Below are positions 44,601 through 55,990 of a stretch of DNA of 64,000 nucleotides, piece by piece. Each line of letters opens with the position of its first letter. Positions within the stretch are counted from its first letter, which is position 1. The stretch comes from Planococcus citri (taxonomy: Eukaryota; Arthropoda; Insecta; Hemiptera; Pseudococcidae): assembly GCF_950023065.1 (NCBI RefSeq), contig NC_088681.1, positions 59,988,836 through 60,052,835 on the forward strand, given 5' to 3'. The notes under the pieces were generated by a model. The model was given only the letters and a program-made list of their open reading frames with translations. It ran no database searches and had not been told where the DNA came from. The position numbers and the translations under genes were made by a program.

Positions 44601-47089
44601 ATTCTAACGAATTTCTCAAATCATTAGACCCATCACTAATCGAACCTCTCAAGCAGAGAGTGATTGGTGGTGATGATTGTTCATTTGTAGGCTTATTAGG
44701 CCTGATTTGGTCACCTGAGAGTGATAAATTATCAATAAATATTAAACTGGATCAATTACCAGAAATAATAACAAAAAGAGTCATGTGAAGTGACATTTCG
44801 AAAATTTTCGATATTTTGGGAATTTTAACTCCTGTTTTAATTACTGGGAAAATTCTACTACAAACATTATGGAAAGAAGGTAGAGAATGGGATGAGCCCA
44901 TTTCTGCTGATTTATCAAAAGATTATTTGGAATATCGTGAGGAATTGCCTCTCTTAGTAGGGTATAATATACCTAGGTGCTATGCACTAACTAAATGTGT
45001 CAAAATTTGACAACTGATCGGATTTTGCGACGCATCAACGAGTGCATATTGTGCTGTAATTTACATTCGTACAATAGAAGAAAATGGCAATATTTTTGTC
45101 TCATTTGCATGCTCGAAAACAAGAGTTGCACCTATAAAAACAATACAGCCTATACATAGGCTCGAATTAATGGCAGCTGAATTGCTGGCTAATTTGATAA
45201 ACAGGTTACGTGAAATCCTGAAGATAAATGAATTTTATTGCTTTTCGGATTCTCAAGTTACTTTGGCTTGGTTAAAAATGGATCCACTCAAATTGAAATT
45301 ATTCGTTTCGAACAGAGTAATAAAAATTTTGGCACTGTCCAAAAATGAAAATTGGTCCTATATTTTGGGAACCAATAACCCAGCAGATCTAGGAACTCGC
45401 GGAGTTTCTGCCAGATCATTTATTCAAAATTCGTTATGGCTAGCTGGGCCAAAATTTCTCTCAGATGAAAATTCATTTAAAGAGAATATTTCGTTGAAAG
45501 GTGAAAATATACCTATTCGAAAATTACCAGAATTGAAACATGAAAAGTCAAGTCTGAGTATTACAAAAGATTCGTCGATAATTTTGACCTTGGTTGAAAA
45601 TATATCATCATGGTATAAAATCGTTTCTATCGTTGGCTATATTCGCCGATTTATTCTCTGCTTGAAAAAACGAGTAAGAAATAAAATAGGAAAGAAAAAA
45701 GCTGTGGCTACTTCGCCTGTTAAAGCTTGCATACAAAGCTATCCAAGGTTATCCGTTTCAGAACGAAGAGAAGCGTTCTATTGCATTATTGCATTCGTTC
45801 AACGTGAACATTTCGATGAAGAATATTGGAGATTACATGCCAAAACAGGCATACAGAGAACTAGTAAATTGTTCTCTCTCGATGTATTTTTAGATACACA
45901 TAATGTAATGCGAGTTGGTGGTAGGTTATCTGCTTCAAACTTCTCGTATGATAAGAAGCATCCCATTGCGGTGCATGCTACTTCTACCTTTATTCGTTCG
46001 TATGTACGTATGGTACATGAAAGATATTATCACGCATCTCGATCGTTTGTACTGAATTATGTACGAGGTCAATTTTGGGTAGTAGGAAACCTGATTTTGA
46101 TTATTAAAAATGTATTTAGAAATTGTGTAATATGCACACGTCACAACGCTCGTTTAATGGAGCAAATTATGGGAGATTTACCTCCTGAAAGAACAAAAAT
46201 TCAAAGACCATTTTCGTGTATAGGTGTTGACCTATCAGGTGCAGTTTCTATGAAATGTACTAACCATAGGTCTTACAAAATTTACAAGGCATACATTGTC
46301 TTTTTCGTATGCTTTAGTACTAGAGCAGTACATATTGATCTCGTTGAAGATTTGATTTCCGAGGCATTTTTAAATTGCCTTGAAAGATTTGTGAGTAGAA
46401 GAGGGTTACCTCGTGTTATCTATTCAGATAACGGAACAAATTTTATTGGACTTCGTAATTTTCTACAAAGTAGTAGATACAATCAATTCGTTGATGAGAA
46501 CTTGATAGAATGGAAAACTATCGCTCCCCGCAGCCCACATCAAGGTGGATTGTGGGAATCGGCAGTGAAGGCCGGAAAATCGTTACTAGCCAAAGCTATT
46601 GGCAATCAAACATTGAATGTGTTTGAATTGAACACAATTCTATCCAAGGTCGAATGTATTCTCAATTCGAGACCAATTGCATATAAAAAATGCAATCAAT
46701 TTGTTGAACCCCTAACTCCGGGGCATTTTTTAATCGGATCTTCATTCCATGATATTCCTACATTAGATGAAGAAAATTTAAATATCAAATTACGATATCG
46801 TTTGTGGACCAGAATTGTGGAATCATTCTGGACAATCTGGAAAAGAGATTATTTGAACCAATTACAAGTTCGTTCCAAATGGAAAAAGAATGAGAAAATT
46901 CTCAAGATTGATGATGTAGTACTACTTCGTACTCAAGGAGAAAAATCCTTCAGCTGGCCTATGGGCATAGTTGTAGGTACCTACCCAGATAAGAAGGGTG
47001 TCGTGCGGAATGCCGATATTCGATTGGCTAATGGCACAGTTCGTAAAACGAGTGTTCAAAATCTCGCCTTGTTACCAATTAATGGTTAA
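41627..47089 (+). pseudogene. BEL/Pao gag-pol polyprotein frame, inactivated
   Basis: One frame of 1821 codons, starting at ATG 41627 (a second ATG at 41651 is possible), broken by TGA at 44786-44788 (codon 1054) and 45008-45010 (codon 1128), with no frameshift. Gag has a serine run (about 350-360) encoded by a tcg repeat. CCHC-type knuckles lie at about 405-470 (CLKCFNPNHKVGDC). The protease site FDQGSE is at about 545-550. In the reverse transcriptase the first catalytic Asp is at about 878, but the second site reads YVDN (954-957), where the family normally has YVDD. After the second stop come GFCDAS and LELMAAE, then FSDSQVTLAWL of RNase H. The integrase has an HHCC region and acidic residues in GVDLSG (1535), YSDNGTNF (1601) and LWESAVK (1644). 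No env. The copy cannot make its own active polymerase. Confidence 0.9.
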
Positions 47090-47354
47090 AATTTATTAAA
47101 TTCGTAATATTGATTGATGTAATTTTAATCACTTTAATATTTCGTGTCATTTTATGTAAATGAACATGTTGAATTTCTAATTCTTTAATTATGTATTTCG
47201 AATGTATTTGTATGATGCGTAATCTTTGTAAACTTGCATTTTCCCCTGTTGATATTTTGATACTGTTTTTGTATTCGTTGTTGTGTTTATTTATTTTTAA
47301 TTGTTAATTTTCTTCTTTAATTAGAAGAAGGTTTGACCTCCTTCGGGGGGAATA

Positions 47355-47611
47355 TGTTGGCGTATTAATTATCAGATTGATTCGTTTTTACTCGGCGATG
47401 TTCGTGCCGAATCGTTATCTGTAGTTTAGCAAATGTTCTCGCATCATTATTCTCGTACTTTGAGTAACTTGTATTTTTTTATCTGACCAAATGGTCTATG
47501 TTTCGTGTGTACTTTTGTGCATTATGATGTTTCGTTAATTAAACTGTTTTCGCTCGTTGTTCGAATATTATTTCGAGTTTTATTTTTGTATTTTTTACTA
47601 TGAAAGAAACA
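47355..47611 (+). repeat. Right LTR of the BEL/Pao element
   Basis: 257 bp, preceded by the polypurine tract (47345-47353). The host gene resumes at 47612 with the 5-bp duplication. Confidence 0.92.
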
Positions 47612-48318
47612 TCAGGGATACAAAGATCGATAGATTTCCGCAAACGATTTTCCGACGAAACAAGGTTCCAGAAATATTCCAAGGATGATCTACTATGAGG
47701 CATAAATTGGCCCAAATTCCATTCTTCGATAGGAGGATCTCTTATTTTGATATGATTTTCGAGAAAATTAATCCAATACGCGAATTGCGGATTTTCAGAA
47801 TACCTTTCACACAGCGAATCCGTCTTTTTCAATCCAAGTGCAGGCCAAATTCGTATGATATCGTCTTCAAAACAATACGTACAAGCAATGAGGAACTTTT
47901 GATGCACATCAAATCCATCACAATGCATCATACGTTGGGCAGTCCTCTCGTAATGAATGGCTCCGTTGTAATCGCATACAAAATCTTCGAAGTATTCCAA
48001 TACACAGGTTTCGTGGTCGTATTGAAATTTAAATGCTGCTTGATGATGTCTCCATAGCCAGCCCTTCATCGAATCTCCAAATATTTTGACATATTTATCA
48101 ATCATAGGATAAATTATCGATGATAAATCGAGAATGAGTGTAGTTTTCGATGAGATAAGTTTACCAGATGGACGAAACTCTTTCAATGTATTGCTCGAAC
48201 GGTATTTATTTATTTCGCTGCGCCATATTTCGAGGCTGATAACGATCGTTGATAACTCCCTGAGGGGGACTGGAGTCGGTTGAAAAATATCGAAAACGTC
48301 GGAAGTGATTTCAGCCAT

Positions 48319-48920
48319 TTTCAGGTCTTGATCAAGACACTATTTCAATCCAAACCTAGAATGGTAGTGATCAAATTAGTTTTTAGGGATGAACAACTGA
48401 CAGGTGACATTTGTGTCGAGAAGAAGTTCCCACAAAAATGAATTATAAAAGACGATTATTCCAGTTGCATGAACCATGGTGAATGTTTGGTTCATCAGAC
48501 ACGAATTTGTTGACCTAATGCAAATTCCAGCACCTCACGTTTTCGTCTATCACCAGCTAATTCACGTATTTCATAAGCAGGTCTCAAAAACAGGTTTTAA
48601 TGGTTTTTATGAAACTTACCAATGTTTTGTACAACTTTTCAACCAGTTTAACGTTTTCACAGCCTATCGAAATTCAAAGACAAATTCATTCTTCAGTAGC
48701 ATCGAGCTACCCACGACAAGCAATTTTGAAATTAATCATTACTCGCAGGAAAAACAACTTTCATTGAGTAAGAAGTAATGAGAACGACCATAAAATTTTA
48801 TTACGCGAGTACCTCAATAATAAAGCAATGTAAATAAACCAAGTTGTGCTCCAACAACTGGTTGCTGACAGTACACCCTGATTTCTTTAGGATCGCTGGT
48901 GTCGTTGACATCTTGAAAAT
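48319..48920 (-). promoter_or_regulatory. Copy 8 leader: 5'-UTR intron and upstream block
   Basis: Intact although the gene is broken. Acceptor AG at 48356-48357 and donor attg/gtaagttt at 48619 give an intron of 264 bases. The core ggatcgctggtgtcgtt is at 48890, 572 bases from the ATG. Confidence 0.6.
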
Positions 48921-50279
48921 ACGATTTTACTCGCCATCGCCAATCGTGTGAAAACCTATAATTCAATTCCTTTCACATTCGACTAGTCCTATTTGAAAAT
49001 TCACCTTCAAAATTTTTTAGCTGAATATATCAAGAAAATCATGCTTTAGAACACCGGCAGGAGGTAACCCAATACACAGAGAAATTTCTGAACCAGACAA
49101 CGCTAATTTGAAAGGGAATACAAAAATACATGAAATGTCAGGGACTGAAGCGCATTTTTCGATTTTTCAAAAAAATTTTAAATGAAAGATGCCAAATATG
49201 GGGGAGAAAATCGAAATTTTACCGAATTCTACGATGCTGAAATTTGATTTGCGTACAATTTTCGACCCATTTGATCGATTGTACATAAACAGTTTCGAAC
49301 AGTTTTGAGCATAGTTATGGAGCCTCCAGCAGATCTTTGAGAGTGGAAATTTCCACAAAAAGTTGCATGATAAAGTTGGGTTTCTGATCTAAAATTTACG
49401 TTTCCATCAAATTTTGGTATGCTGAGTCGATTGGAGGTGACTTCAAGCCACCAAAAAGTTGCTGGAGGCTCCAAAATGGCTTGAATGCATCTTCCAGCGA
49501 TTTGGTGTGTCGAAAATAGGAATCGAGTCAAATTTCAGATTTATTAGTTCAACTGCGAGCCTACAAAGCATTTTTCAAATACTCAATTTATACGGCGCTG
49601 AATTGGCAGAAACTATTTTACATCCCCCTCCCCCCCAAAAAAACATTAAAAATACAAGTAGGCAATTTTAGTAACCAAAACAGGTAGGTCGAAAAAGTAA
49701 GCAAAAAGTAAGCAAAAAATTGGAAAAACGTGAGTAAAACATTTCGATGTGGAGAAAAAAGTGACCGAAAAAAAAAACAGAACACTACAAATTGATAAAC
49801 AATCAGGTTATTGATTTCAAAAGTTGAACTGTTTTGCAGAATTTGGTAAAAAAAAAAAAAGGTGAGATTTTTGGCAACTTTTTTGTTAACAAATAGAGAA
49901 TTTTCGCAATTTTGGTCAAAAAATTCAATTTTTTATAAAAATCAAAATACTCGGGACAGTTTTTTGGAAAAATGTGGGAATTTTGGAATTTTTTGTTACA
50001 AAAAAAAACAATCTTTAACCGCGCATTTTGCTAAAAATTACAATTTTTTTGTTCTTGAAAAAGTGAGCATTTCTGACAATTTTCAGAGAAATGAAGAGCT
50101 TTTTCTATATCTCTGGCAAAAAATATAGTGTTGGAAATTTTGGACAATATTTTGAAAAAAAGTGGAACTTTTTGTAACTTTTGGAAAAATTTAGACCTTT
50201 TCAAAATTTAGGTAAAAAAATAGGCGTTTTTGTCAATTTTCTGCAAAAAAAAAAAACAACAATTATGATATGGTGAGAT
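48921..50279. other. Shared noncoding segment and AT-rich repeat
   Basis: At 48921-49640 is the segment also found at 27471 and 38640 (aatttgaaagggaatacaaa, ggagcctccagcagatcttt, ggtgacttcaagccacc). A C run lies near 49622-49637. Degenerate AT-rich repeat units fill 49840-50265. No gene seen. Confidence 0.5.
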
Positions 50280-51660
50280 ATGGCCCAACTATGTAAGTAG
50301 TTATTCAACGAATAACTAGTAAGTAGGTATTCAACGAATAACTAGTAAGTAGGTATTATGTGAATACCTATCATACAGAAACGTTAGTGGTGGGAACTAT
50401 GTTTTGTAGAGATGCGCCGAGCGCGATGCCGCTCAATAGCAAATCACTGTTTAGCGCTGGTATCTCGAGCTCGCCGGTGCTCGGTCATGAGTAAGGTATC
50501 AAGTGGCATTGTGCTACATAGTGTCGAATTAAATGTATAAGTCTCTCGATGAGACCTTTAACTCGTGTTTATTCCACTTCTAGCGTGGTAATTATACCTA
50601 TTTGTTTAATCATTCGCCGGTCGAGTAATTAACGTAATTACCTCTCTGTACCGTTCGCGTTTACCTATTTATCTCCTTTTTGCGGCTATCTAAGATGATT
50701 CCGGACATCAATAAGATAGAGCGTGTGATACATGTGTCTCTTCGTAAAGCAGCCACCGACAGCCACTATTATTGGGGTAGGCTAAGGGAAAGAGGTGGTG
50801 TGACAGTGAGCAGTGTTTGGTAAGTTTTACTTACATGGTGGTGTCTCCACTAATTATTCATAAGTTAGCACAATTAACCAATAATATTATGCATACTCGA
50901 GCCTAGGACATGGATCCAGCCTGTGTACTTTGTATTTATGAAACCCATTAGAAGTGATAGGTTGATGAGGCGTCCCGTAAGGGTGCCTCTCCCCTTTTTA
51001 TCCCGATGTTGCCCACTACATATAGTGGTTAATTTGAAGTTAATCCTCGTCAGAAATAAGTTAACTATTTCCTCGCGTTATCATTGGGCATGGAGCCGAT
51101 CTTCCCGGGCATCGCTCATGCTTCTCGTCTGAAAGGGTACTTCGTGTAATACATTTCTGCCGACGTTGTCTATTATTAGGGACACCCGTGAAAGAGGCAG
51201 AAAACTTGGACAGTATGCGTACATGGTGAGTAAATCACTTAGTTAATTATACAAGTCTCCCCTAATCATGGATATCGAGAAGAAATCACTTTATTCATGG
51301 TTAGGCAAAGTATAGGGTATATTTGTAACAATATGTCATCCCTTATTAATTTATTAGCGCGAGTCGCATAATTTGAACATGTGTCCCTGTTAACAATATA
51401 AAATAATTTAGTTTATTTTATATTCTTTCTATGTCAGACATTATAATAATAAATCATATTGGCACGTTGTATCGAATGGTTATATTGTTATTCAGGTCTG
51501 ATGTTTATGCATATAGTTGATTGACAAGACTTCTTAAGCTCTCCGACTCTCAAACACTAGCCAGGTATAGGGATAATATTCACTACTTACGTAGTGATAT
51601 TTAGCCTTCTCACCTACTCAATCATTACAATAATATTTCCCATCCTCAGTCATTCACGAA
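50280..51660. other. Unclassified inserted block of different composition
   Basis: About 1.4 kb, less A/T-homopolymeric and partly GC-richer than its surroundings (gatgcgccgagcgcgatgcc near 50411, gagctcgccggtgctcgg near 50468). It opens with a unit of about 27 bases (tattcaacgaataactagta) repeated twice at 50310-50360. The left edge has actatgtaagtagt and the right part has actacttacgtagt (near 51581), loosely inverted. The longest open frame is 69 codons and not convincing. It could be a solo LTR or a noncoding transposon remnant; I cannot fix its ends or a target duplication. Confidence 0.4.
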
Positions 51661-51987
51661 TTAACTATATCAATCTTCAAAAACTTTACAAAAAAAGCAA
51701 AAATTCTTGTAATTTTTGAAAAAGCTAGGAGAATTAAATTCACTGATACATTTGCGTAGTTGATTATAATTAATTATTGATTTACATGTTTTTAACATAA
51801 CACAACATAAAAATATGGATTTTTTGCACAAGACTAAAATTAAACAGTAAAATGAAAAAAATAAATAAACACAAAAAATAATAAAAACACAATCAGAATG
51901 TAAAAATCTTGCTCGACAAGATCATCCCAGACCATCGAATATCATGAAAAAATCATTCGATGAGATGTGATTATTCTAACTACATTA
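51661..51987. other. 3' flank of copy 9
   Basis: The end of the degenerate repeat (gcaaaaattcttgtaatttt) and the conserved 3' flank of the family (gattataattaattattg, gatcatcccaga). No gene seen. Confidence 0.5.
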
Positions 51988-53826
51988 TTAATAGCTCAGC
52001 TCAGATTTTGGAACTTCCTCATTACTTTCAAAACACCACCATAAAAGAGAATTGAGCGAATATTTCGCAAACGGCAACTTATGTATACAAACAGCTGCTT
52101 GTTTCTTTAAAAAATTAATTACGCGATTTTTCACCTCAAGAAGAATTCGTTTAGTCGAAACAAAAGTGCCCATAAACTCGATCACTTGTTCTATAGGTAC
52201 AAATAACGCACCGACTGATGAAGGTTTTTGGATTAAAGTTGACGACAAAAGCTTATTCTTGAAGTCTGTAGATGGATCGACGTTGCCATAAGCATCTCTG
52301 ATGAATTCATCGAACTCTTTTTGTTTTTTTGCGATCGTTACGCAAGAATCACTAAATCGACCATTGCGAACAGCTAACCGTAGTATTTTCTGTTTAAAAT
52401 TTCTCGCTGCTTCCTCTTCCGGCAATAAAAATCTCAAGAAATCATTCACTTCGTCAAAATACGTTTGGTTAAATGACTCGCTACAAGCGAAAAGTACACT
52501 TTCGTCATTGGCTATGACGTTTTTCTTAAATTGAGTTATCTCATCTTCGTCTCGTAAACATAGCCGCATTATTTTATGTAAACCTTCGCCCCATGTTTCA
52601 GTAATCAAATATTGCCAACAATTATACCAGAAAGCGTTCCTTTGCTCGTAGGTGGCGTGAGAAAGAACAGCTAGTGAGAACTTCAATTCTCTCGGGGTCG
52701 GCGAGACATCCAAATATCGTCTGTCTTTAAATAACTCATTATTCGATGCAATGTCTCTGACAGCTGAACGTTTCAAATTCTTCGCAGCAGTGTTCCATAT
52801 TTCAATACATAACTGAACAAAATCATCAATATCACGACGATCGTCACGACAACTATCCGCGAACCAACTACAGCCATCTAGATGCAATTTGGAAGTTACA
52901 TAGCCGTTCCTGAGCTCAGCTTGCATCATTTTCACAATCAGATTTGAGAAAGCAATCTCGTTCATCATGTTTTTAACGCAAATCCATGTCGATAGAATGA
53001 CTTCTTCATCGCAACAAGATTTTTTTAACAAAACGTATAACAATTCACAACCATTTTCATGAAGAAATTCATTGAGCTGTTGATCATCCAATTTTGGTAA
53101 AATGAATCGAACAAGCGATGGTAAATCATTGATACAAAGATTGATAGCTATTCGCAAACGTTTTTCCGACGAAACAATATTCCAGAAATATTCCAAGAAT
53201 GATCTACTGAGAGGCATGAATTTGTATGACATCCATTCGAGGATAGTAGAATAGGTAAACCTGATATGATATTCGAGAAAATTAATCCAATACTGGAATT
53301 GTGGATTTTCGGAATAGCTTCTATACAACGAGTCTGTCTTTTTCAATCTGAGCGGCCAAATTCGTAAGATGTCTTTTTTGAAGCAATACGTGCACGCAAT
53401 TAAGAACTTTTGATGCACTTCAAATTGATCACACTGCATCATACGTTCGGCAGTCTTCTCGTAATCAATGGTTCCGTCGTAATCGCATACAAAATCTTCG
53501 AAGTATTCCAAAACGGAGTTTTGACTGTTGTAATGAAACTTAAATACTGCTCGATGATGTCTCCATAGCCAGTCTTTCATCGAATCTCCAAATATTTCGA
53601 CATATTTATCAATCATATGATAAATTATTGGAGGCAAATCGCGAATCAGGGTTTTCGATGAGATAAGTTCCCCAGATGGATGAAACTCGTTCAATGTATT
53701 CCTCGAACGGTACTTATTTATTTCGCAGCGCCATATTTCGAGGCTAATGACGATCGCTGATAACTCCCTGAGAGAGACTGGAGTCGGATGAAAAATATCG
53801 AACACGTCAGAAGTGATTTCAGCCAT
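51988..53826 (-). CDS. Tandem family copy 9: uncharacterised helical protein, 612 aa
   Basis: Intact frame. ATG 53826 (MAEITSDVFDIFHPTPVSLR) is used; the two codons above begin at TTG. The N-terminal 150 residues follow the common type, with one Arg for Ser change in KYRSRNTL. The 180-215 tract (LEYHIRFTYSTILEWMSYKF) is unique. The middle part (FSNLIVKMMQAEL, ICVKNMMNEIAF) resembles copy 8. Acidic linker LHLDGCSWFADSCRDDRRD. The C-terminal region is more divergent (KKQAAVCIHKLPFAKYSLNS) and ends PKSELSY, one residue short of the usual LSYL. The leader is of the gttagt type, like copies 1 and 2. A second copy of that leader without a gene lies 1.4 kb upstream. Function unknown. Confidence 0.85.
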   Translation of the reverse strand: MAEITSDVFDIFHPTPVSLRELSAIVISLEIWRCEINKYRSRNTLNEFHPSGELISSKTLIRDLPPIIYHMIDKYVEIFGDSMKDWLWRHHRAVFKFHYNSQNSVLEYFEDFVCDYDGTIDYEKTAERMMQCDQFEVHQKFLIACTYCFKKDILRIWPLRLKKTDSLYRSYSENPQFQYWINFLEYHIRFTYSTILEWMSYKFMPLSRSFLEYFWNIVSSEKRLRIAINLCINDLPSLVRFILPKLDDQQLNEFLHENGCELLYVLLKKSCCDEEVILSTWICVKNMMNEIAFSNLIVKMMQAELRNGYVTSKLHLDGCSWFADSCRDDRRDIDDFVQLCIEIWNTAAKNLKRSAVRDIASNNELFKDRRYLDVSPTPRELKFSLAVLSHATYEQRNAFWYNCWQYLITETWGEGLHKIMRLCLRDEDEITQFKKNVIANDESVLFACSESFNQTYFDEVNDFLRFLLPEEEAARNFKQKILRLAVRNGRFSDSCVTIAKKQKEFDEFIRDAYGNVDPSTDFKNKLLSSTLIQKPSSVGALFVPIEQVIEFMGTFVSTKRILLEVKNRVINFLKKQAAVCIHKLPFAKYSLNSLLWWCFESNEEVPKSELSY

Positions 53827-54370
53827 TTTCAATTCTCAATTAATACACACTTTCCATCCATACCTAGAATCGCATAAATAATGATTGAATTAATGCTGAG
53901 AAATGAGCAGGTAACATGACGACAATAAGGTAGAATACAAATAGACAGAAGACGACAGTTTGAGTTTCTTGAACTTCCTATGATGAGTCATTTGTTGACC
54001 TGTTCCAAATTACAATACATCCCAAATTAAGTAAACTCTGAAAACTGATAAGCAGTTTTCAAAAACTAGTTTAATGATTCACTTGAATATTACTAACCTG
54101 TTGCACGACTTTTCTACACTAGTTTCAACGTCTTCACAGCCAACCAGATCAACAATATTTAAAACAATTTCACTGTCGAGTTGATATAAAATATACACGA
54201 ATAGAACTTTCATAACCATAATTCAAGTGATAATTTACACACATTCGATAGTATCTCAAAACCTCAATACGAAACAATGCAAACCAGGTCACTCTGACAT
54301 CTGAAACTGGTTGCTTGTAGTACGCCTAAATTTTTCTAGGATCGCTTGCATCGTTGCCAGCATATTCATA
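53827..54370 (-). promoter_or_regulatory. Copy 9 leader: 5'-UTR intron and upstream block
   Basis: Acceptor attctag (AG at 53864-53865) and donor acag/gttagta at 54097 predict an intron of 234 bases. The core ggatcgcttgcatcgtt is at 54339, 513 bases from the ATG. Confidence 0.6.
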
Positions 54371-55309
54371 ACATACTGTACTCAATTCTTGGCTCTTGAA
54401 AGCACAATTTACAAATATTAACGAATTTCAATCATCTGCAAACAATTTACTAATCAACTTGGACCTTCTTCGCAGGAGCTTTCAAAGTGTTTTAACCTCA
54501 TACAAAGCACCTTTCAACATTTGAAGTCATTTCAAAGGTTCTGAGAAAATGTACCTATATTTTTGATATCTTCAAAAATCTAACCAAAAAATATGAAAAC
54601 TTATTCGAGCATCAGCCAACGATTTGGTTCCCACCAACCTACTTTCAAGGTGTCTCCTCCCCTCCCCCTCCCAAAGTAGGTAATGTACAGTATTTCAGAA
54701 AAAATTTCGCGCTGCAGATGACATTTTTCTAGTCCTTAGATCTTTCCAGTATCAACTGCATTCAATAAAGCGGTGGTGAGTAGGAGGGAGGAGTCAAATA
54801 TTATCGGAAATCACAAGAGAAACACATTAACGTTATAATCCCAAAGGCAAAAAAAAATTCTGAACCAAACAACGCCTTATTGAAAAAGCATGCAAAAATA
54901 CATCATTATGGTAGTCAAAATTTCAGGAGCTGATTGTGAGGTACATTTTTGAAAATCAAAGTCAACCGATTCACACCCCCCCCCCCTCCCAAAAAAAATT
55001 ATAAGTAAAAATAAAAAACCAGGTATAAGCAATTTTAGTAACCAAAATAGGTCGAAAAAGTAATCAAAAAGTCAGCCAAAAATTTTAAAATCATGAGAGT
55101 AAAACATATCCAACGTGGAGAAAAATAAACAGAGTAAGTACTTCAAATTGATAAATAATCTGGTTATGAACTTCAAAAGTTAAGACTGTTTTCCAAATTT
55201 TGGCGAAAAAAAGTGAGATTTTTGATGACAACTTTTGGCAACAAAGTGAGAAAATTTGCAATTTCTGCCAACAAATTCAATTTCTGATAAAAATGAAAAT
55301 ATTTGGACA
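54371..55309. other. Spacer segment and AT-rich repeat
   Basis: At 54585-54910 is the segment shared with 33490-33780. C/T-rich runs occur at 54656-54672 and a C run near 54977. Degenerate repeat units occupy 55180-55307 and break off at ggacaaacatgacg, where the orphan leader begins. No gene seen. Confidence 0.5.
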
Positions 55310-55990
55310 AACATGACGACAATAAGGTCGAATGCGAATAGGCAGAAAACGACAATTTGAGTTTCATGAACTATCTATCTATGATGAATATCTGAGTCAT
55401 TTGTTGACCTGTTCCCATTCCCAATTACAATACCTCACAAATTAAGTAAACTCTAAAAACTTGTAAGCAGTTTTCAAAACGCAGTTTAATGATTCTCGTG
55501 AATAACTTATTACTAACCTTTTGCACGACATTTCTACAGTATAATAATGTCTTCACAGCCTACCACATCAATAATTTAAAACAATTTCATTGTCGAGCTG
55601 ACATAAAATATACACGAATAGAACTTTCATCATTCATGAATCATGACCATAATTCAAGTGATAATTTACGCACATTGGATAGTATCTCAAAACTTCAATG
55701 TGAAATAATGTAAACCAGGTCACTCTGCCAGCTCGAACAGGTTACTTGTAGTGCGGCTAAATTTTTCTAGGATCGCTTGCATCGTTGACACCATATTTAT
55801 ATAGCACACCATACTCAATTCTTGGCTATTGAAAACAAAATTTCTAACATACCTATTTACGAATTTCAATCATCTCGAAACAATTTATAAACCAACTTAT
55901 AGATCTGCTTTGTAAAAGTTTTCAAAGTGCTTTAATCTCATACAATGCACCTTTCATCTTTTGAAGTCCTTCCAAAGTTTTTACCGACTT
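55310..55990 (-). promoter_or_regulatory. Orphan leader module without a gene
   Basis: Duplicates about 680 bases of the copy 9 upstream region (53908-54560), beginning inside the intron (acatgacgacaataaggt). It includes the donor ag/gttagt (intron start 55517) and the core ggatcgcttgcatcgtt at 55770. The acceptor and the whole coding region are absent: downstream on the minus strand it joins AT-rich repeat at about 55309. Either a gene copy was deleted or only the leader was duplicated. Confidence 0.6.

Larger units (their letters stand above)
41017..47611 (+). mobile_element. BEL/Pao LTR retrotransposon, recent insertion
   Basis: A complete 6595-bp element on the plus strand, opposite to the host gene. 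LTRs are 41017-41273 and 47355-47611, 257 bp each, differing at two sites that I can see (near base 7 and near base 211). The 5-bp target duplication tcagg is at 41012-41016 and 47612-47616. A primer-binding-site candidate starts at 41275 (tggtcctccgagccgg). A purine-rich tract (ggggggaat) lies immediately before the right LTR. One gag-pol frame has two in-frame stops. The domain order gag, protease, reverse transcriptase, RNase H, integrase and the zinc-knuckle style are those of BEL/Pao. Confidence 0.93.
40058..48318 (-). pseudogene. Tandem family copy 8, split by a BEL/Pao insertion and decayed at the 3' end
   Basis: The 5' part (48318 down to 47612, about 235 codons) and the 3' part (from 41016 downward) belong to one gene. 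The retrotransposon with its 5-bp duplication lies exactly between them, and the reading frame agrees on both sides once one duplication is discounted. The break falls just before the FVRFILPKL-type helix. The 3' part is independently damaged: a deletion shortens the segment before FDDFFKDA, a TAA at 40204-40206 replaces a tyrosine codon, a two-base loss follows, and most of the last 60 codons are missing before a recognisable tail at about 40060-40080. The open frame of the 5' part runs on into LTR sequence, so its last 20-odd residues are not family sequence. Confidence 0.85.

Noticed and set aside
41627..47089. Stop-codon readthrough as normal expression of the BEL pol
   Set aside because: There are two separate stops at different points and a changed catalytic residue. 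BEL/Pao elements usually use one uninterrupted frame, so inactivation is the simpler reading.
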